Positions 24,170 to 34,926 are shown, counted from the first letter of the stretch. The stretch: 64,000 bases of DNA from Durusdinium trenchii (GCA_963970005.1 CAXAMN010025361.1:705080-769079), one strand, 5' to 3'. The notes: a model not told the origin generated them from the sequence alone. Translations and numbers: made by a program.

Positions 24170-24390
24170 CCCAACCTCAGTTCCGGACGACCCCTGCTTT
24201 CACCGACCTCTCCCGACCGAAACTCCGGGGTCCGCCTCGCTCCGAGGCCGACCTTGAGGGTGAAGCGACGCTGCTCCGGTCCGCTTGCGAGGCCTCCGTG
24301 CACCCGCTGCCGCGGAATCGGAGCCGCGGAGAGGCGTCTCCCAACGACGGAGCCCGTGGCACAAGAACCACATGCACCGATTGGACCCTG
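24170..24390 (-). CDS. GC-rich coding-like island, strand uncertain
   Basis: The minus frame after CTTTCCAACAG reads SLGDASPRLRFRGSGCTEAS and SVASPSRSASERGGPRSF. The plus strand is also open with R/E-rich content. GC content is far above the flanks, which favours an exon. Minus is preferred from its neighbours. Confidence 0.35.
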
Positions 24391-24680
24391 TTGGAAAGGG
24401 AAAAGCATCCACGCCGGTGGGAAAGGGAGAGGCCGGGAAGGTTCGGAAGGGTTGGTGTTGTCAGTTTTTTGGGGAAGGTCCCAATCAACACAAGGTCTTC
24501 CATCTTCCATTTGGGTGAAGTCATGTGAAGTCCATTTTCGGGGGCTGCCTCAAGCTCATTCCAAGCTCACCTCGCAAACGGAGTGCAACATGCTGGTTCG
24601 AAAGCGGATTTCAACTCCTCTGATCGGTTGATGCAAAAGCCACCCAATTCATCAGAAGAAAGACTAAACTATTGTATATT

Positions 24681-24792
24681 GGGTTCATCCTAATACCTGT
24701 AACAGTGGATGATGATGGTTAGTAAAGGCCTCGTTCAAAAATAATGATAATTGTTTACTGACTGTTAATTACAGATAATATAGGACAAACCC
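24681..24792. mobile_element. MITE-like element, copy 1
   Basis: Starts GGGTTCATCCTAATACCTGT and ends with the imperfect complement (TAATATAGGACAAACCC). The core GATGATGGTTAGTAA and ATAATTGTTTACTGACTGTTA is shared with the copy at 26637-26736. The flank is TATATT. Confidence 0.75.
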
Positions 24793-24946
24793 AAACGATA
24801 TAGTAAATCTTTCCTCCCGGTGTTATCGGCCAATGTGTTCCCACTGTATATACCTTCCATTTCCTTCCCAACCATCCATTCACCTCAAGTTATATACATT
24901 CGAGTTGAACGGCTGCATGATGATCCACGGTGTTCTTTCAGCCCGC

Positions 24947-25057
24947 TGAATTCAGCATCCTGGAACCCTCCACACGGTGCCTTGCCTCATCCAATGGGAT
25001 GTCGACCGCAAAGTCCTCAAGGTCCAGGGGTCTTTCGACCCGGTCAATAGATGCTTT
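24947..25057 (-). CDS. Candidate internal exon, 37 codons, phase 0
   Basis: Minus strand: acceptor GCCGGTGACAG, frame KASIDRVERPLDLEDFAVDI then PLDEARHRVEGSRMLNS, donor AATTCA/GCGGGC (GC type). Exactly 37 codons. Amphipathic, well-balanced composition. Function unknown; neighbour of the acidic exon at 25605-25507. Confidence 0.55.
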
Positions 25058-25506
25058 CTGTCACCGGCGTCGCCGGCGTCACCGGTCTCCAGGAAAAATG
25101 GGGCTGTGCAAGACCTCTGACACTTAGAACCCCTCAACAAGGTCTGATGCTCCAAACGGCCTCCATCAGAGGGACGTCAAGGCCGTAAGGGCTCAACCAT
25201 TGGAACGAAAGGCCGGCCGTAAGGGCTCAACCCAGTCGACTGCCAGTCTGCCAACACAGATGCTGCCGCAGTCCCAAAGAAAAGAAGAACTGATGCTGCA
25301 GAAAGGGAACAAAGGAAGGATCCCTCTACAATATCAGCAAACAATCCATGATACTCAACTATTGGACAAATCGATGTATATTAATGTTGTCATTGACCCT
25401 CGCAGCATCTTAGAACCACCCTAATGTAGACTTCCATTCCCGATCTTTTCGGGGGTGATGTCCTCTGCGCGAGTTCCACAGACCTGGGCCACTCCGTGCG
25501 GAAAAC

Positions 25507-25605
25507 GCTTCCGCTCCCATCCTGTGAGTCCGATGAAGCTGCTGCCGGCTTGGCCGGCGTCGTTGGGGGGACCTCCTCCTCAAACTCATCCTCATCGTAG
25601 TCATC
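25507..25605 (-). CDS. Candidate acidic exon, 33 codons, phase 0
   Basis: Minus strand: acceptor GGTGAGTGCAG, frame DDYDEDEFEEEVPPTTPAKP then AAASSDSQDGSGS, donor GGAAGC/GTTTTC. Exactly 33 codons. The clearest copy of the D-x-Y-D-E-x-x-F-E-E motif; similar acidic motifs occur in some ciliary and cytoskeletal proteins, but no homology is claimed. Confidence 0.6.
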
Positions 25606-26636
25606 CTGCACTCACCGCAGTGGTACTGCAACAACAGGGTTTGCATGGGTTTGCACCCGGCAGTGAACAATGATTTCTCTGATTATAGGGGCTGAGACTC
25701 CTCTACCTAAACCCTATCAGGGAAACACCTTTCGAGTTCGAGCCATTTTTGGTTGTTCATGCCCATGTGAGTTGCGAGATCAATCCTCTCCCTAAAAAAA
25801 CGCACCCCAATAGAACCCTTGCTTTGGAAGAGGGTCTGTTCTTCTCTTGTGAAATTCCTTGCTAACACCCATGGGCTGTGGCTGATGTTTTCACAGAACC
25901 TCATGCCAATGGGATAGGATTGTTGGTTCCACCACATAACTGTTCAATGCAAAGCACTTACTTATTCTTTACTCTTCTTCATTCTTATGAGGACTTGGAG
26001 GCTCCAGGTACTTCTTTTGACTAGTTCTCCCAACCCCAAGCACTTGCTGCACGACGCACGTGCCCACGACTCACAGGACTCCTGCACGGGGCTCCCAGGA
26101 CTCACCCGCGACGCGGGTACGGCAGCCTGCATGTGAAGACGAGAGAAGGTGAAACGGCCAGTTCACATGGGAGAAAGGGCCCTATGATTAGAAAAGGATA
26201 TCGGATACACTTGCCAATTGTTTAGTCTAGTGTCTCTCCACCCTATTCACTGGGTGGTTGATGAGGGCAAGAATATGGGATTCTCAGGGTCCTTGGCTTA
26301 TGGCTTCATCCGTGGTGTGACCATGCCCTGCAAAACCTGAAATGTATCAGATTTAGTAGGCATAGAACAAGGCGTGTGGTTGAATTTGCAAGTGTGAATA
26401 TCTTCCAGAGAAGGCCAGCATGACAAAGTCTTTTCTCATATATACTTGTTTGCCTTATCCTCTAATAGAGTCCCTCTCATTCAGAATGGCAGCATCTGAA
26501 GGCCATGACGGCTCCAACCAATTCCAACCACTATTAGTCCTGGTCCAAAACCTACACCGTCTTTGTTTTCGTGGGAGGTTTAAACAGGAGAATTGTTTGT
26601 GACCAAGTGGTTCACACATATATATATATATATATT

Positions 26637-26736
26637 GGGTCTATCCTATTACCTGTAACCGTGGAGGATGATGGTTAGTAATGTTCAAAAGTCGTGATAA
26701 TTGTTTACTGACTGTTACAGGTAATAGGACAGAACC
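26637..26736. mobile_element. MITE-like element, copy 2
   Basis: GGGTCTATCCTATTACCTGT AAC at the left and GTTACAGGTAATAGGACAGAACC at the right are inverted repeats of 23 bases with two mismatches. The core matches copy 1. It sits inside a (TA)n tract, consistent with a TA target. Too short to encode anything, so non-autonomous. Confidence 0.8.
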
Positions 26737-26739
26737 TAT

Positions 26740-27000
26740 ATATATATATTGTACATATTACACATGTTAACTATTTGTTTATGTAAAACATGTTCGTGAG
26801 TTTATGATTTTACCTTACACTCTTTACTAATTGATGGTTCAGACTTTTTCAAAGGACATTAATATGCTTGCTTCTAGAAACACATTGTTGATATTTTATA
26901 TATTATTGCATTGCTTCAAAGGTTTAAACAATAAACTGAGATGATAAAGTCCGCATGATTACATCTTTTGGGTAAAATAAATGAATACCTTTTGTTTTCT
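26740..27000. other. AT-rich block, no gene seen
   Basis: Much richer in A+T than the surroundings, between the MITE-like copy and the long plus ORF. No coding frame. Confidence 0.5.
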
Positions 27001-27002
27001 GC

Positions 27003-27830
27003 ATGGAAAGAAAAGCAACAAAACCAACAGCCTTAACATGTCTTTACAACGTTTGTGCTTTTTCTTTCAACCTTGTTCCAAAGTTTCTCATTCCACCGGG
27101 TTCCAAAACCTGCGGCTACTCCTGTGGCTGTCAGCTCTTTTGTGAAACCCCTAAATCACTTATCCAAATATTAAAACAAGTAAATTCCACAAACAGGTGG
27201 CCCAGCGAACTAGAAAATCTTTACAGTAATATTCCAACCGAAATCATGAATTTACTGAATTTACAAGGACACTACAATCGGACATATTCTGTGCACCTCA
27301 GCATGGAAACGATTGAAGGAGTTTCGGGATTGACCCCGCCGGGTTGCCTATCAATCAAAAGCCTACATCACTGGTTTATCCGTTTTATCAATGTTGCAAG
27401 CATGTTTATCTGGGGAGGTGCCGGCACCTGCGCATATCCTTCTCCAATTCAGCTTTCATTTCATGTTTCCTTTGGACAAAGTCGAAGGCTCCTTGACAAA
27501 CAGCACGTTCCACTTCTATGTTTGTTAAACATGTCAAAACAAAGTAGACAACTTCATTCCACGCGTTTGGTAAAAAATCAATCCAAGAAATGTCACAGCT
27601 CCATATTTCACAAATCATGGGCTTCCAAGGGGTGGCCACATGTCCACGTGGCTCAAGAAAGAGCACGTTCCTCATCACTTTTCATCACATCTTCCAAGCC
27701 TCTCTCATGGTGGTTGGTGAGACACCAGAGCTGGCCTCGCTTTTGCGTTCAAGGACGGTTGTCCCACCATGTCCCACCAGGAAATCTGGATGAAGGCGAC
27801 GAAGCCACCCTGGGGCCCAAAGAACCTTGA
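27003..27830 (+). CDS. Unexplained 275-codon open frame
   Basis: ATG to stop without interruption, the longest non-repeat ORF in the window. The first half (to about 27400) is AT-rich and unlike nearby exons in codon choice. In the second half the minus strand is also open (27678-27406) and reads more like protein (WNEVVYFVLTCLTNIEVERA, QRKHEMKAELEKDMRRC). Either an antisense pair over a minus exon or an unusual plus gene. No motif, signal peptide or domain is recognised. Confidence 0.3.
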   Translation: MERKATKPTALTCLYNVCAFSFNLVPKFLIPPGSKTCGYSCGCQLFCETPKSLIQILKQVNSTNRWPSELENLYSNIPTEIMNLLNLQGHYNRTYSVHLSMETIEGVSGLTPPGCLSIKSLHHWFIRFINVASMFIWGGAGTCAYPSPIQLSFHVSFGQSRRLLDKQHVPLLCLLNMSKQSRQLHSTRLVKNQSKKCHSSIFHKSWASKGWPHVHVAQERARSSSLFITSSKPLSWWLVRHQSWPRFCVQGRLSHHVPPGNLDEGDEATLGPKEP

Positions 27831-28313
27831 CGTTCACCTAGGCATAGGGTATGGAAATTGTGAACCTTAAGGGGCCTACAGCGGCCTAAGGATCGAAGCT
27901 ACTCGGCCTCAGTTCCCGGTGGCAATCCTCAAGCTTCGCTGGGATCAATGGCAGCAGTTTCGGTAGGTAGGATGTATACCGTATGCCCCATGTGATTCTC
28001 AAGAGCGCATGGCAAAGCCCATGCAAGCTGTGATCCATGGTGTCACCATGGGTAACGAGCGGGGCGATACTAACAGCACATTACCGGCTAGTGCGGAAGC
28101 GCAGGAACTCAGTTTGGGGATTCAAACGGCAAGAATCTTTGAGATCTCGCACGGAGGGAATGCTTCAGCAGCAGTTCATCATCTTGCGGGTGCTTACTCA
28201 TTTTTAGCTGGAGGTCTAGCATCCACCCTGCCAGGCACTCCAAACAGGAACCAAACAACTGCAAGAACCTGGTTTCATTGCAACTGCTTGCACCTGCCCC
28301 CATTCGGGCTGGA

Positions 28314-28454
28314 TCAGGCGGCACCTCCCAAGCCCGATTCGGAGTTCTTGTTTCTTGACCAAGTTTGACCCATTTCATTGCTTGAAGAACTCCATGTCGC
28401 CTCCTCGAAGGTCTCATCACTCTCAAAGAAGGGCTGGAGCTCATCGATGAGGCT
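28314..28454 (-). CDS. Candidate acidic exon, open to a stop
   Basis: Minus strand: acceptor AGGTTTGCAG, frame SLIDELQPFFESDETFEEAT then WSSSSNEMGQTWSRNKNSES and a TGA at 28316-28314. A GC donor inside (TTCAA/GCAATG) is an alternative end. ESDETFEEA resembles the recurrent acidic motif of the exons at 22-32 kb. Confidence 0.45.
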   Translation of the reverse strand, partial: SLIDELQPFFESDETFEEATWSSSSNEMGQTWSRNKNSESGLGGAA

Positions 28455-29010
28455 CTGCAAACCTCATCCACGTCTCATCCAACCTCTTTGAGGTTGAGCA
28501 GCCTCTATGAATCGCCCTTTGTGGGGCTTGGATTGTCACACATTCCTGAAAAAAAAACCCACAATGTTCCAAAAAAAACATGATTCCAACAATGGCAAAC
28601 TTTAAAGACATTTAAAGACACACTGTGTTAAAGAATTGCTTTGAGCGAGGAAAGCCGCTTTTTCCTTGTTTTGGGGTGGCGGGAAATGTCATTTTCGTAA
28701 GGGCCCTGTTGTAGCGGCAAGTAGTGCAATGTAGTGCCTATGATTCAACGCCCACTCTGCTGGCAACTTGCTTGAGAGTAACCACATGGCGACACCAGTC
28801 CCGAAAGCAATAAAAGTGAAGCAGTTCTTTGGGCCCCACTGAGTAACTAGTTTGAGATCTCAAACATGTCAACATGACACACCCCAAGCCAAGCTCTGAG
28901 GCACTATATACCAATTCCGGTGGCGGGGTGGGTTGATGGTTTGGCATCACCCACGCACGGTGATATACATTTCCACACTATCACCCCCAATGCCAACATC
29001 CTCATCAACG

Positions 29011-29133
29011 TCCTTGCTCCCAGTAGTAAGGCCAGGAGCCCCTAGTAGCATCCTTGTTCCTAGTAGTAGGGCCAAAAGCCCTAGAAGCTTCTTGCTCCTA
29101 GTAGCGATGCCAGGAGCCCCTAGTACAGTAGCG
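29011..29133. repeat. CTAGTAG dispersed repeat, long copy
   Basis: Alternating CCTAGTAG and AGGCCAGGAGC / TGCTCC segments, the longest of five copies of this family in the window. Confidence 0.65.
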
Positions 29134-29965
29134 TCCAACACCATCCTCATCCTCCCCATCCTCGGTTGAAAGCTCCTTCACTTGGAAAGCCAGTGCCACA
29201 GGCGGTTCAGCCTTTGGCGGCCCAAACGGCGAGTGGCTGGCTCGACCATCCACAGCAAGCTCTTTGAAAAGCCCAGCCTGGGACGGGGAATTTGTAGAAA
29301 GTCCTGGGTGTATAGATCTATACTAGTTAGTTGATGTTAGTTGTATATAGATGTAAATAGGATTGTATTAGTATTGTATAGTATAGGTAGGGATTGCTTG
29401 TTGGCTTGTTTTTTTTTTGGGGGGTGTCGCTGCTCTAACAGCTCCAAGCCCCCAGGCTTGCGATTCAGGCTGCAAGCAAACAGGGTGAACAATAGTATTA
29501 TCAAACTAATATGGGGCATACATGTTGGTAATCCCATCCAATGTTGCAGCGAATCCCCCTAACATTGTGTGAAATAAAGGGTGAACAACACAAAGTAGCA
29601 ATAGCAGCTTGAAAGGCTTGCTGGAGCTTTGCAGGTTCTCCGATCGAGATTGGCACATCATGGCGCATCCGGGTTCTCCTGCCGAGAAAGCCTACACGGA
29701 TTCAAACTTGCATGGTTTGGGAGCTACACCTCACCCATCATGGTGTCTCCTGGAATGTGGGCACCCCGCCATCAGTAAGAATGATTCTTAACATCCTTCA
29801 CTGCGGGGAGGGCTGCGGCTAGGTCGCACGCAAACACTTTCCACGCCTTACCAACATGTTGGATCCCCGGTGACGGTTCCACTCCCCCGTTGCCCCTAGC
29901 AAGAGTCCTCGCGCACGGTTGCGGCCCCCCCCGGAACGCAGGCAGCTGGATCCCCCCAGATCGAT

Positions 29966-30076
29966 CTAAGCTGCAAAGTTGAAGCCTTTGTAGGGGTCGC
30001 TGAAAACTCCAAGGTGATACACCTTGCGCTTGAAATCATTCTCCTCCAGCAGCTCCTGCAGCTGGCACGATGCCAT
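29966..30076 (-). CDS. Terminal exon, 36 codons plus TAG
   Basis: Minus strand: pyrimidine-rich CCACCCTCACCCTGACCCCCAG acceptor (cut here only for description), then MASCQLQELLEENDFKRKV and YHLGVFSDPYKGFNFAA and a TAG at 29968-29966. Excellent codon use. The ATG may be an internal Met. It marks the 3' end of a minus gene whose upstream exons probably lie at 30.6-35.7 kb. Function unknown. Confidence 0.6.
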   Translation of the reverse strand: MASCQLQELLEENDFKRKVYHLGVFSDPYKGFNFAA

Positions 30077-30652
30077 CTGGGGGTCAGGGTGAGGGTGGTT
30101 AATAACTTGACATGAAAGCCGAGAATGAGAGGAGTTCTATGACCTGCTTGTGTCCCCATTTGGTTTCCCAACTAGAAAGAGTTGTTGACATGCGGCAAAC
30201 CACACCCCACGGGCCCATCCACACCGAGGCGGTCGCTGAAAAAAACGACCTTCTCTTTTCTCAGGTCGTCACATGTGATGGGAACTGGGAAGGGTAAGCC
30301 TGGAGCGGTTGGATCAACAGTCGTGATATTCCTCCAAATGAAATATGACCCATTGGAACGTGTGCTTGGTCAGCACATTGAATCCATGAGATCATGAGAC
30401 CGTTGAAGCAAAAAATAACAAGGTCCTGACATGTTTCTAGATGTGCTTGACTCACGGTTGTCCTTCACGTTCCGAGAAAACCGGATAGCCCCCCTGCAAA
30501 AATGGTCAATCCCTTGCTAACTAGGCAACTTTGAAGTTGCTAACCAAACCACACAAAGTCACACAAGTCTTTTGAACGACTCCGCAAACTTCAAAGCTTC
30601 AAACCTGAGAGTGTAGGCTTTTCAATCACCTCCGAGCACTCTTCATTCTTGC

Positions 30653-30811
30653 CCCGGTCGAGATCTCAGATCGATCCATTCTTTCAACGAAACGGGTGCG
30701 TCCCCCCGCCACATCAGGCCATCCGAAATTCCGGCACCTGAGGGACAAAGTTCCCTCCCGCCCTCAAAAGCTCCACAGGCCGTGCTGAACGGCCATTCTT
30801 CTGGACCAAGC
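30653..30811 (-). CDS. Candidate internal exon, unknown protein
   Basis: Minus strand: acceptor GTCCGTCAAAG, frame LGPEEWPFSTACGAFEGG, then ISDGLMWRGDAPVSLKEWID; donor near CGGG/GCAAGA (GC type). No open competitor on the plus strand. Confidence 0.45.
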
Positions 30812-31226
30812 CTTTGACGGACGTGCCAAGAGATGTGGACGTGGGGAGGGGGGCTGGTTTGACCTGGGGCCATGTCGACCATGTAGATCAAAATTGACCC
30901 TCATGGTTCATGATCCGTCAACTTCGCATAGTTTTGCTCACAGTTCGCCTGTTTGGTGGGCCTGGGAGTCCAGGAATTGGTTTTTGCTTTGTGGGTGGCA
31001 CTGTGGAGCGACCATCGTGGCTTCTTCCGACTTCAAATCCATTCCTATAGGTCCTCATGGTTGAGACCAAATGCTTCAAATCCCATACCTCATGCATCCT
31101 CATGCACTGCACCTCCCCCTGCAATCTGCTCTCAGGGATTCCCATCCTCTGTCTTTGCCTTCTGGCCACCCTCCTGGTTATCCCCAAACCCTTCCAAACT
31201 GCCCAAAAATATAAAAAAATTGACGC

Positions 31227-31359
31227 CAAAGGCTCGCTGTCCCAAGTCCGCCAAGTTCTTCTTGTTGGACGGCGTCGCGGAGCCCGCGCTCGAGCGCGGC
31301 GACGGCGAATCCGGAGCGACGGTGGGCAGGGCGAGGCCCAGGCGGGCAGAGCTCGAGGC
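31227..31359 (-). CDS. Candidate GC-rich exon, Ser/Pro-rich
   Basis: Minus strand: acceptor TTTGTGTAAG, frame ASSSARLGLALPTVAPDSPS then ATPSNKKNLADLGQRAF, donor TTTG/GCGTC (GC type). High GC at third positions. The plus strand is open as well (FFLLDGVAEPALERGDGE), so the strand rests on the minus-strand neighbours. Confidence 0.45.
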
Positions 31360-31397
31360 CTTACACAAACCGCGCAATGGAGGTGCAATTGATTAAG

Positions 31398-31407
31398 NNN
31401 NNNNNNN
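31398..31407. other. Assembly gap, 10 N
   Basis: Ten N followed by a CT-rich tract; probably a scaffold join of unknown length. Confidence 1.
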
Positions 31408-31652
31408 TCTCTCTCTCTATATCCATTGCCTCTCTGTTGCCCGGAGGTGACTAATCAGGCGCATTCAACTCATTCAACCCAACGAAAGGCTTGCAAATTC
31501 ATAACATACCAAGCTTGCTTGAGGTAGGCCAGCATTGGCATTCATAGTCAGAGTCATAGTTGTAATGTATAGAGTAGTCGCTTTGTGCAACTCTCCCGCA
31601 TATCCAATGCTTTACACCATGTTAGCAAGTGAAAATGCAAACGCCGAAGTGC

Positions 31653-31749
31653 CCTTCTTCCCGATTAGGCTTGGTTGAAAGGCCTGCGGCTCGTTGGTGG
31701 TGTGCCCAGCACCACCCCCCGCGTCACCGCGGAAGGAGGGCGGTGCATC
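31653..31749 (-). CDS. Duplicated exon, copy B
   Basis: Minus strand: acceptor CGGCTGTAG, frame DAPPSFRGDAGGGAGHTTNE then PQAFQPSLIGKK, donor AAGAAGG/GCACTT (GC type). 97 bp, one codon longer than its paralogue at 33070-32977. Homologous boundaries on both sides identify it as a real exon. Confidence 0.65.
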
Positions 31750-32247
31750 CTACAGCCGTGGCAGGCTAAAGCGGTGAGGTCGCGGTTCGGGTGACTCATT
31801 TAGAATCCAATGTGTATGATATCACATGCACAATATATATTGTTATAGATACATATATATATGACATTAATTCAAATTAGATGAATATGTAGAGAGAGAG
31901 GGAGAGGTACACGTACAGCAAGCAAGCAAGTGGTGGTTTACGTAGGTGTTTCATGGTGTTTCCTCTGTTTTGCTCTTTGGGATTTGAGCCAGGGTTCTAT
32001 GGGGGCCGCGTAGCTGAATTCAATGTCAATTGCAACCCAGTGGGGAACATGTGTTTGAAGCCTTGGGTCCCAGATCAATGTGAACACAATGAGAAATAAT
32101 CCTTTCTGAATCTCTGGTTATGATGGGCCACAGTCCCACAGTTCTTTGAAGGTTTTGAGGCAACTCGAGTGGTGAGAAAATGTGGAAAGGGGTTGCCCAA
32201 ATTCGAGTCATCCAAGAGGCCGTTTGCCCAGCAGAGCCACGCACAGC

Positions 32248-32286
32248 TGGCGACTCATCCCCCTCGAACTGCTCCTCATACCCATC
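32248..32286 (-). CDS. Candidate 39-bp acidic mini-exon
   Basis: Minus strand: acceptor GGAGCGGGCAG, frame DGYEEQFEGDESP, donor TCGCCA/GCTGTG (GC type). It closely mirrors DDYDEDEFEEE at 25605. The frame is open well beyond both ends (32370-32190), so a longer exon is possible. It lies between the two copies of the duplicated exon. Confidence 0.45.
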
Positions 32287-32976
32287 CTGCCCGCTCCTCG
32301 AATGCAACATCTGCGAAGCGGCCCGGCACGGGCGTCCCCCTTCGGAAGGATCAGCAAAAAAAAAGGACAAAAGGAAAGGACCACAATTGCAAGGAGATGC
32401 TTTTGAAGATTGCGTGTCCTCAATCACGTCACCCGACCTTCAAAAACACAATCCTTTGTAGTCTCCAATGCATTGAATTTCAATCGGGCACAACAACTAC
32501 GATCTCACAAGGCACTGAAGGCAACGCAAGGTAGCAGCAATTGTGCAAAGGCATTTGCCCAATTCTTCTCAAACATATCCCTCCTCATCGTGGTAGTGGA
32601 ATACAGGTTTTCATCAGTGGAAACACATCACCGGTCCCGTGGCGTTCCAGATTCAGGGTGTTGAGGTGAAAACGAAGACTTCGAGGAACTATGCTAGAAA
32701 AAGTCTCTCCCCTCCATCGGAGCATCCCTAGCTTTTCGATCTTGCAACACCTGCCACCACCACTGAGCAAGACTACGTAGGCTCTACCCGACCGTCGAAG
32801 TCACCGCGCTGAAGACACTGTCACTTGCCCCAACATATTCAAAACAGGGACCATACATAGTGATTATATAGTATAGTGATCAAAGATCCGCAGATGTGAA
32901 GACAAATGTGAAGAGTGCACCCAAATCAGGCTTAAACATGTAGGACACCAAACTAATTACCAGATACTACAAGTAC

Positions 32977-33070
32977 CCTTCTTGCCGATGAGGTTCGTTT
33001 GAAAGACTGCCTGGGGCTCGTTGGCCGTGCCAGGCCCACCCACATCACCGCGGAAGGAGGGCGGTGCGTC
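32977..33070 (-). CDS. Duplicated exon, copy A
   Basis: Minus strand: acceptor GCGCTCCAG, frame DAPPSFRGDVGGPGTANEPQ then AVFQTNLIGKK, donor AAGAAGG/GTACTT (GT type). The paralogue at 31749-31653 has the same boundaries but a GC donor. Function unknown. Confidence 0.65.
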
Positions 33071-33634
33071 CTGGAGCGCGAAGGATTGCCCCGCTGACAC
33101 TGATGACAGTTGATGGGCCAAGTTGTGGCCAGCTGGGTTCATAACAGAAAGGAGAAGCGCATGCACCACAGATTGCCGGGGGTCATGCCGCCACTCTCCT
33201 TTTCTTTCAGGAGCTGATGAGCCTCTCATGAACTCCCAGGTGATTGCAAGCAGGGCTCAGCTCGAAACAGAGCAGTTCTAGTATGTTCTAGTTCTAGTAT
33301 CACACCTCGGAACTATCAAGAACCCTTGCTAGGGATACTCTTGCCCCCAGGAAATACCTCTTGCGTCAGTTTACCTCAAAATTGCCACATCCGCAAATCC
33401 TGTTGGAATCCCTGATGTAAATCATGCTAGGCGACGTGCTTTTTCACACGACTCTTGCACGTACGAGCACTTCTCCAAACAAATCCATCATTGGGGAAGA
33501 CTTCAATCATCTTCAATCAGACTTGACTTCGGCTTTCTTCTGCGGCATTCACATGAATTCGGTGAACAAGCCAATTAACACTGAAACACACAGATGTTTC
33601 CACCTCCATTGTGGCCAAACACCGCATCCCCTGC

Positions 33635-33729
33635 CTCCAACCCGCTCCGTCTCCGTCCTCCGAAGCGCCGGGGTCTGAGATCTCCAGGGCGCTCACGCTC
33701 TCGGGCGCTTTCCTCGCAAAACGGGCTCT
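33635..33729 (-). CDS. Candidate internal exon
   Basis: Minus strand: acceptor GTTCACACTCCCAG, frame RFARKAPESVSALEISDPGA then SEDGDGAGW, donor TTGGAG/GCAGGG (GC type). Part of a 205-codon open minus frame; a 228-codon plus frame opposes it. Confidence 0.45.
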
Positions 33730-33798
33730 CTGGGAGTGTGAACAGCATTTCGGTGAACTGAAGACTGACGATTTTATGATGATTTCTGTCATGCTTGC

Positions 33799-33890
33799 GG
33801 GGAGCGCGAGCCGCCTGAACCAGCTGAGCGTCGTTTCAGACTGGAACGAAGGCGGCGAGCCTCCGGAGCCTCGCATCCTGGGTGGACCGG
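33799..33890 (-). CDS. Candidate basic Ser/Arg-rich exon
   Basis: Minus strand: acceptor GACTTCGCAG, frame PVHPGCEAPEARRLRSSLKR then RSAGSGGSRSP, donor TCCCC/GCAAGC (GC type). A different frame from the long minus ORF, but with both splice sites. Confidence 0.45.
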
Positions 33891-34081
33891 CTGCGAAGTC
33901 AAAAGCCAAAGGAGGCCTCTTTCCTTTTGGAGATTTATTTATCAAAGAAGGAAGCCTCTTCTTGATCATCATTCTGGCATCTTCAGAAGTACTCAGGAAA
34001 ATTATGGGTGGTGCCGTGGTAGTTACTCTGGAGAGCTCGGATGAGCAAAGCTTGGCAAAAACGATACAAAATGCAAATGAC

Positions 34082-34165
34082 CCGTTTGCCACCCCCAATT
34101 CCCGAGAAGTCCCGCTCGGCCGGGCTCGTTTCACCGTTTTTGGGAGGCGAGCTTCGAATTCCTTT
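34082..34165 (-). CDS. Candidate internal exon, 28 codons, phase 0
   Basis: Minus strand: acceptor AAGGGCGCAAG, frame KGIRSSPPKNGETSPAERDF then SGIGGGKR, donor AACGG/GTCATT. Exactly 28 codons. Likely a disordered region of the same protein as the exons at 33.6 and 34.7 kb. Confidence 0.5.
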
Positions 34166-34726
34166 CTTGCGCCCTTTTACGCAAATCGAAGACATCGCTT
34201 TATCAAGCAAATGGAACCCAATGCATGCAGTAGCATGAGCATTCCCATGTTCTTGTTGTATTTTGGATTAGCATCTGTACGATCTGTATTTACATGAGAC
34301 TGACCACAGAATGGCATAATATGCAGTTGAGTTAAATGAATCGAAATGGATCGCAAATGCGGTGAATGAGAGAATTGGAGCAATGATTTTGTCCTTAAGA
34401 TTTCTCATCAACACCCAATGGTCCAAGTAAAGGGGCCACACCGCCTTTGAACACTGCAAATAAAACAGATTTGCTGCGGAAACCATTGTCTACTACATCT
34501 GCCCCCGTGACCACAGGATACCACAGGAGACCACCAGTCCCACTCACCCGTCTGCGTTGGATGCAATGAGCTCTCTCCAAGTATTGCCATGAATGGCCTA
34601 GATATGGACTCAGGGACGAAACCATACATACTTCCAGCCAGCTAAGGAGAGAGCGGCCACCGGCGGTGGCACACCTCAACACAACCACGCACCGAGACCA
34701 GCCATGAACCACGCGTCACGAACCAC

Positions 34727-34926
34727 CGAGCCGCTGCTGTGCGGAGCTGGGTCGTGGCTTCGGGGGCGAGCTGGGCCGGTTGAACTCCACCGCCGAGTGC
34801 GGCCGCGGCGAGGTGGAGCGGTTGGGCGACACGCTCCGCTCCCCGGGGATGCGCCGCTCCACCGGCGTCGGGGTGCCGCCGCGGGGCGTCAGACCGAAGA
34901 ACCTCGTTTGTGGTTCGGGGGCGACC
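34727..34926 (-). CDS. Ser/Pro/Arg-rich exon
   Basis: Minus strand: acceptor AACTAACCTCCAG, frame with FFGLTPRGGTPTPVERR, SVSPNRSTSPRPHSAVEF and PPKPRPSSAQQR, donor GGCTCG/GTGGTT. 200 bp, very GC-rich. Such R-P-S-S-A-Q segments are common in alveolate cytoskeletal proteins, but that is only composition. The opposite strand is open too, without equally good sites. Confidence 0.55.

Noticed and set aside
33611..34297. 228-codon plus ORF
   Set aside because: Minus exons with paired splice sites cover it (33729-33635, 33890-33799, 34165-34082); the long plus frame is probably their shadow.
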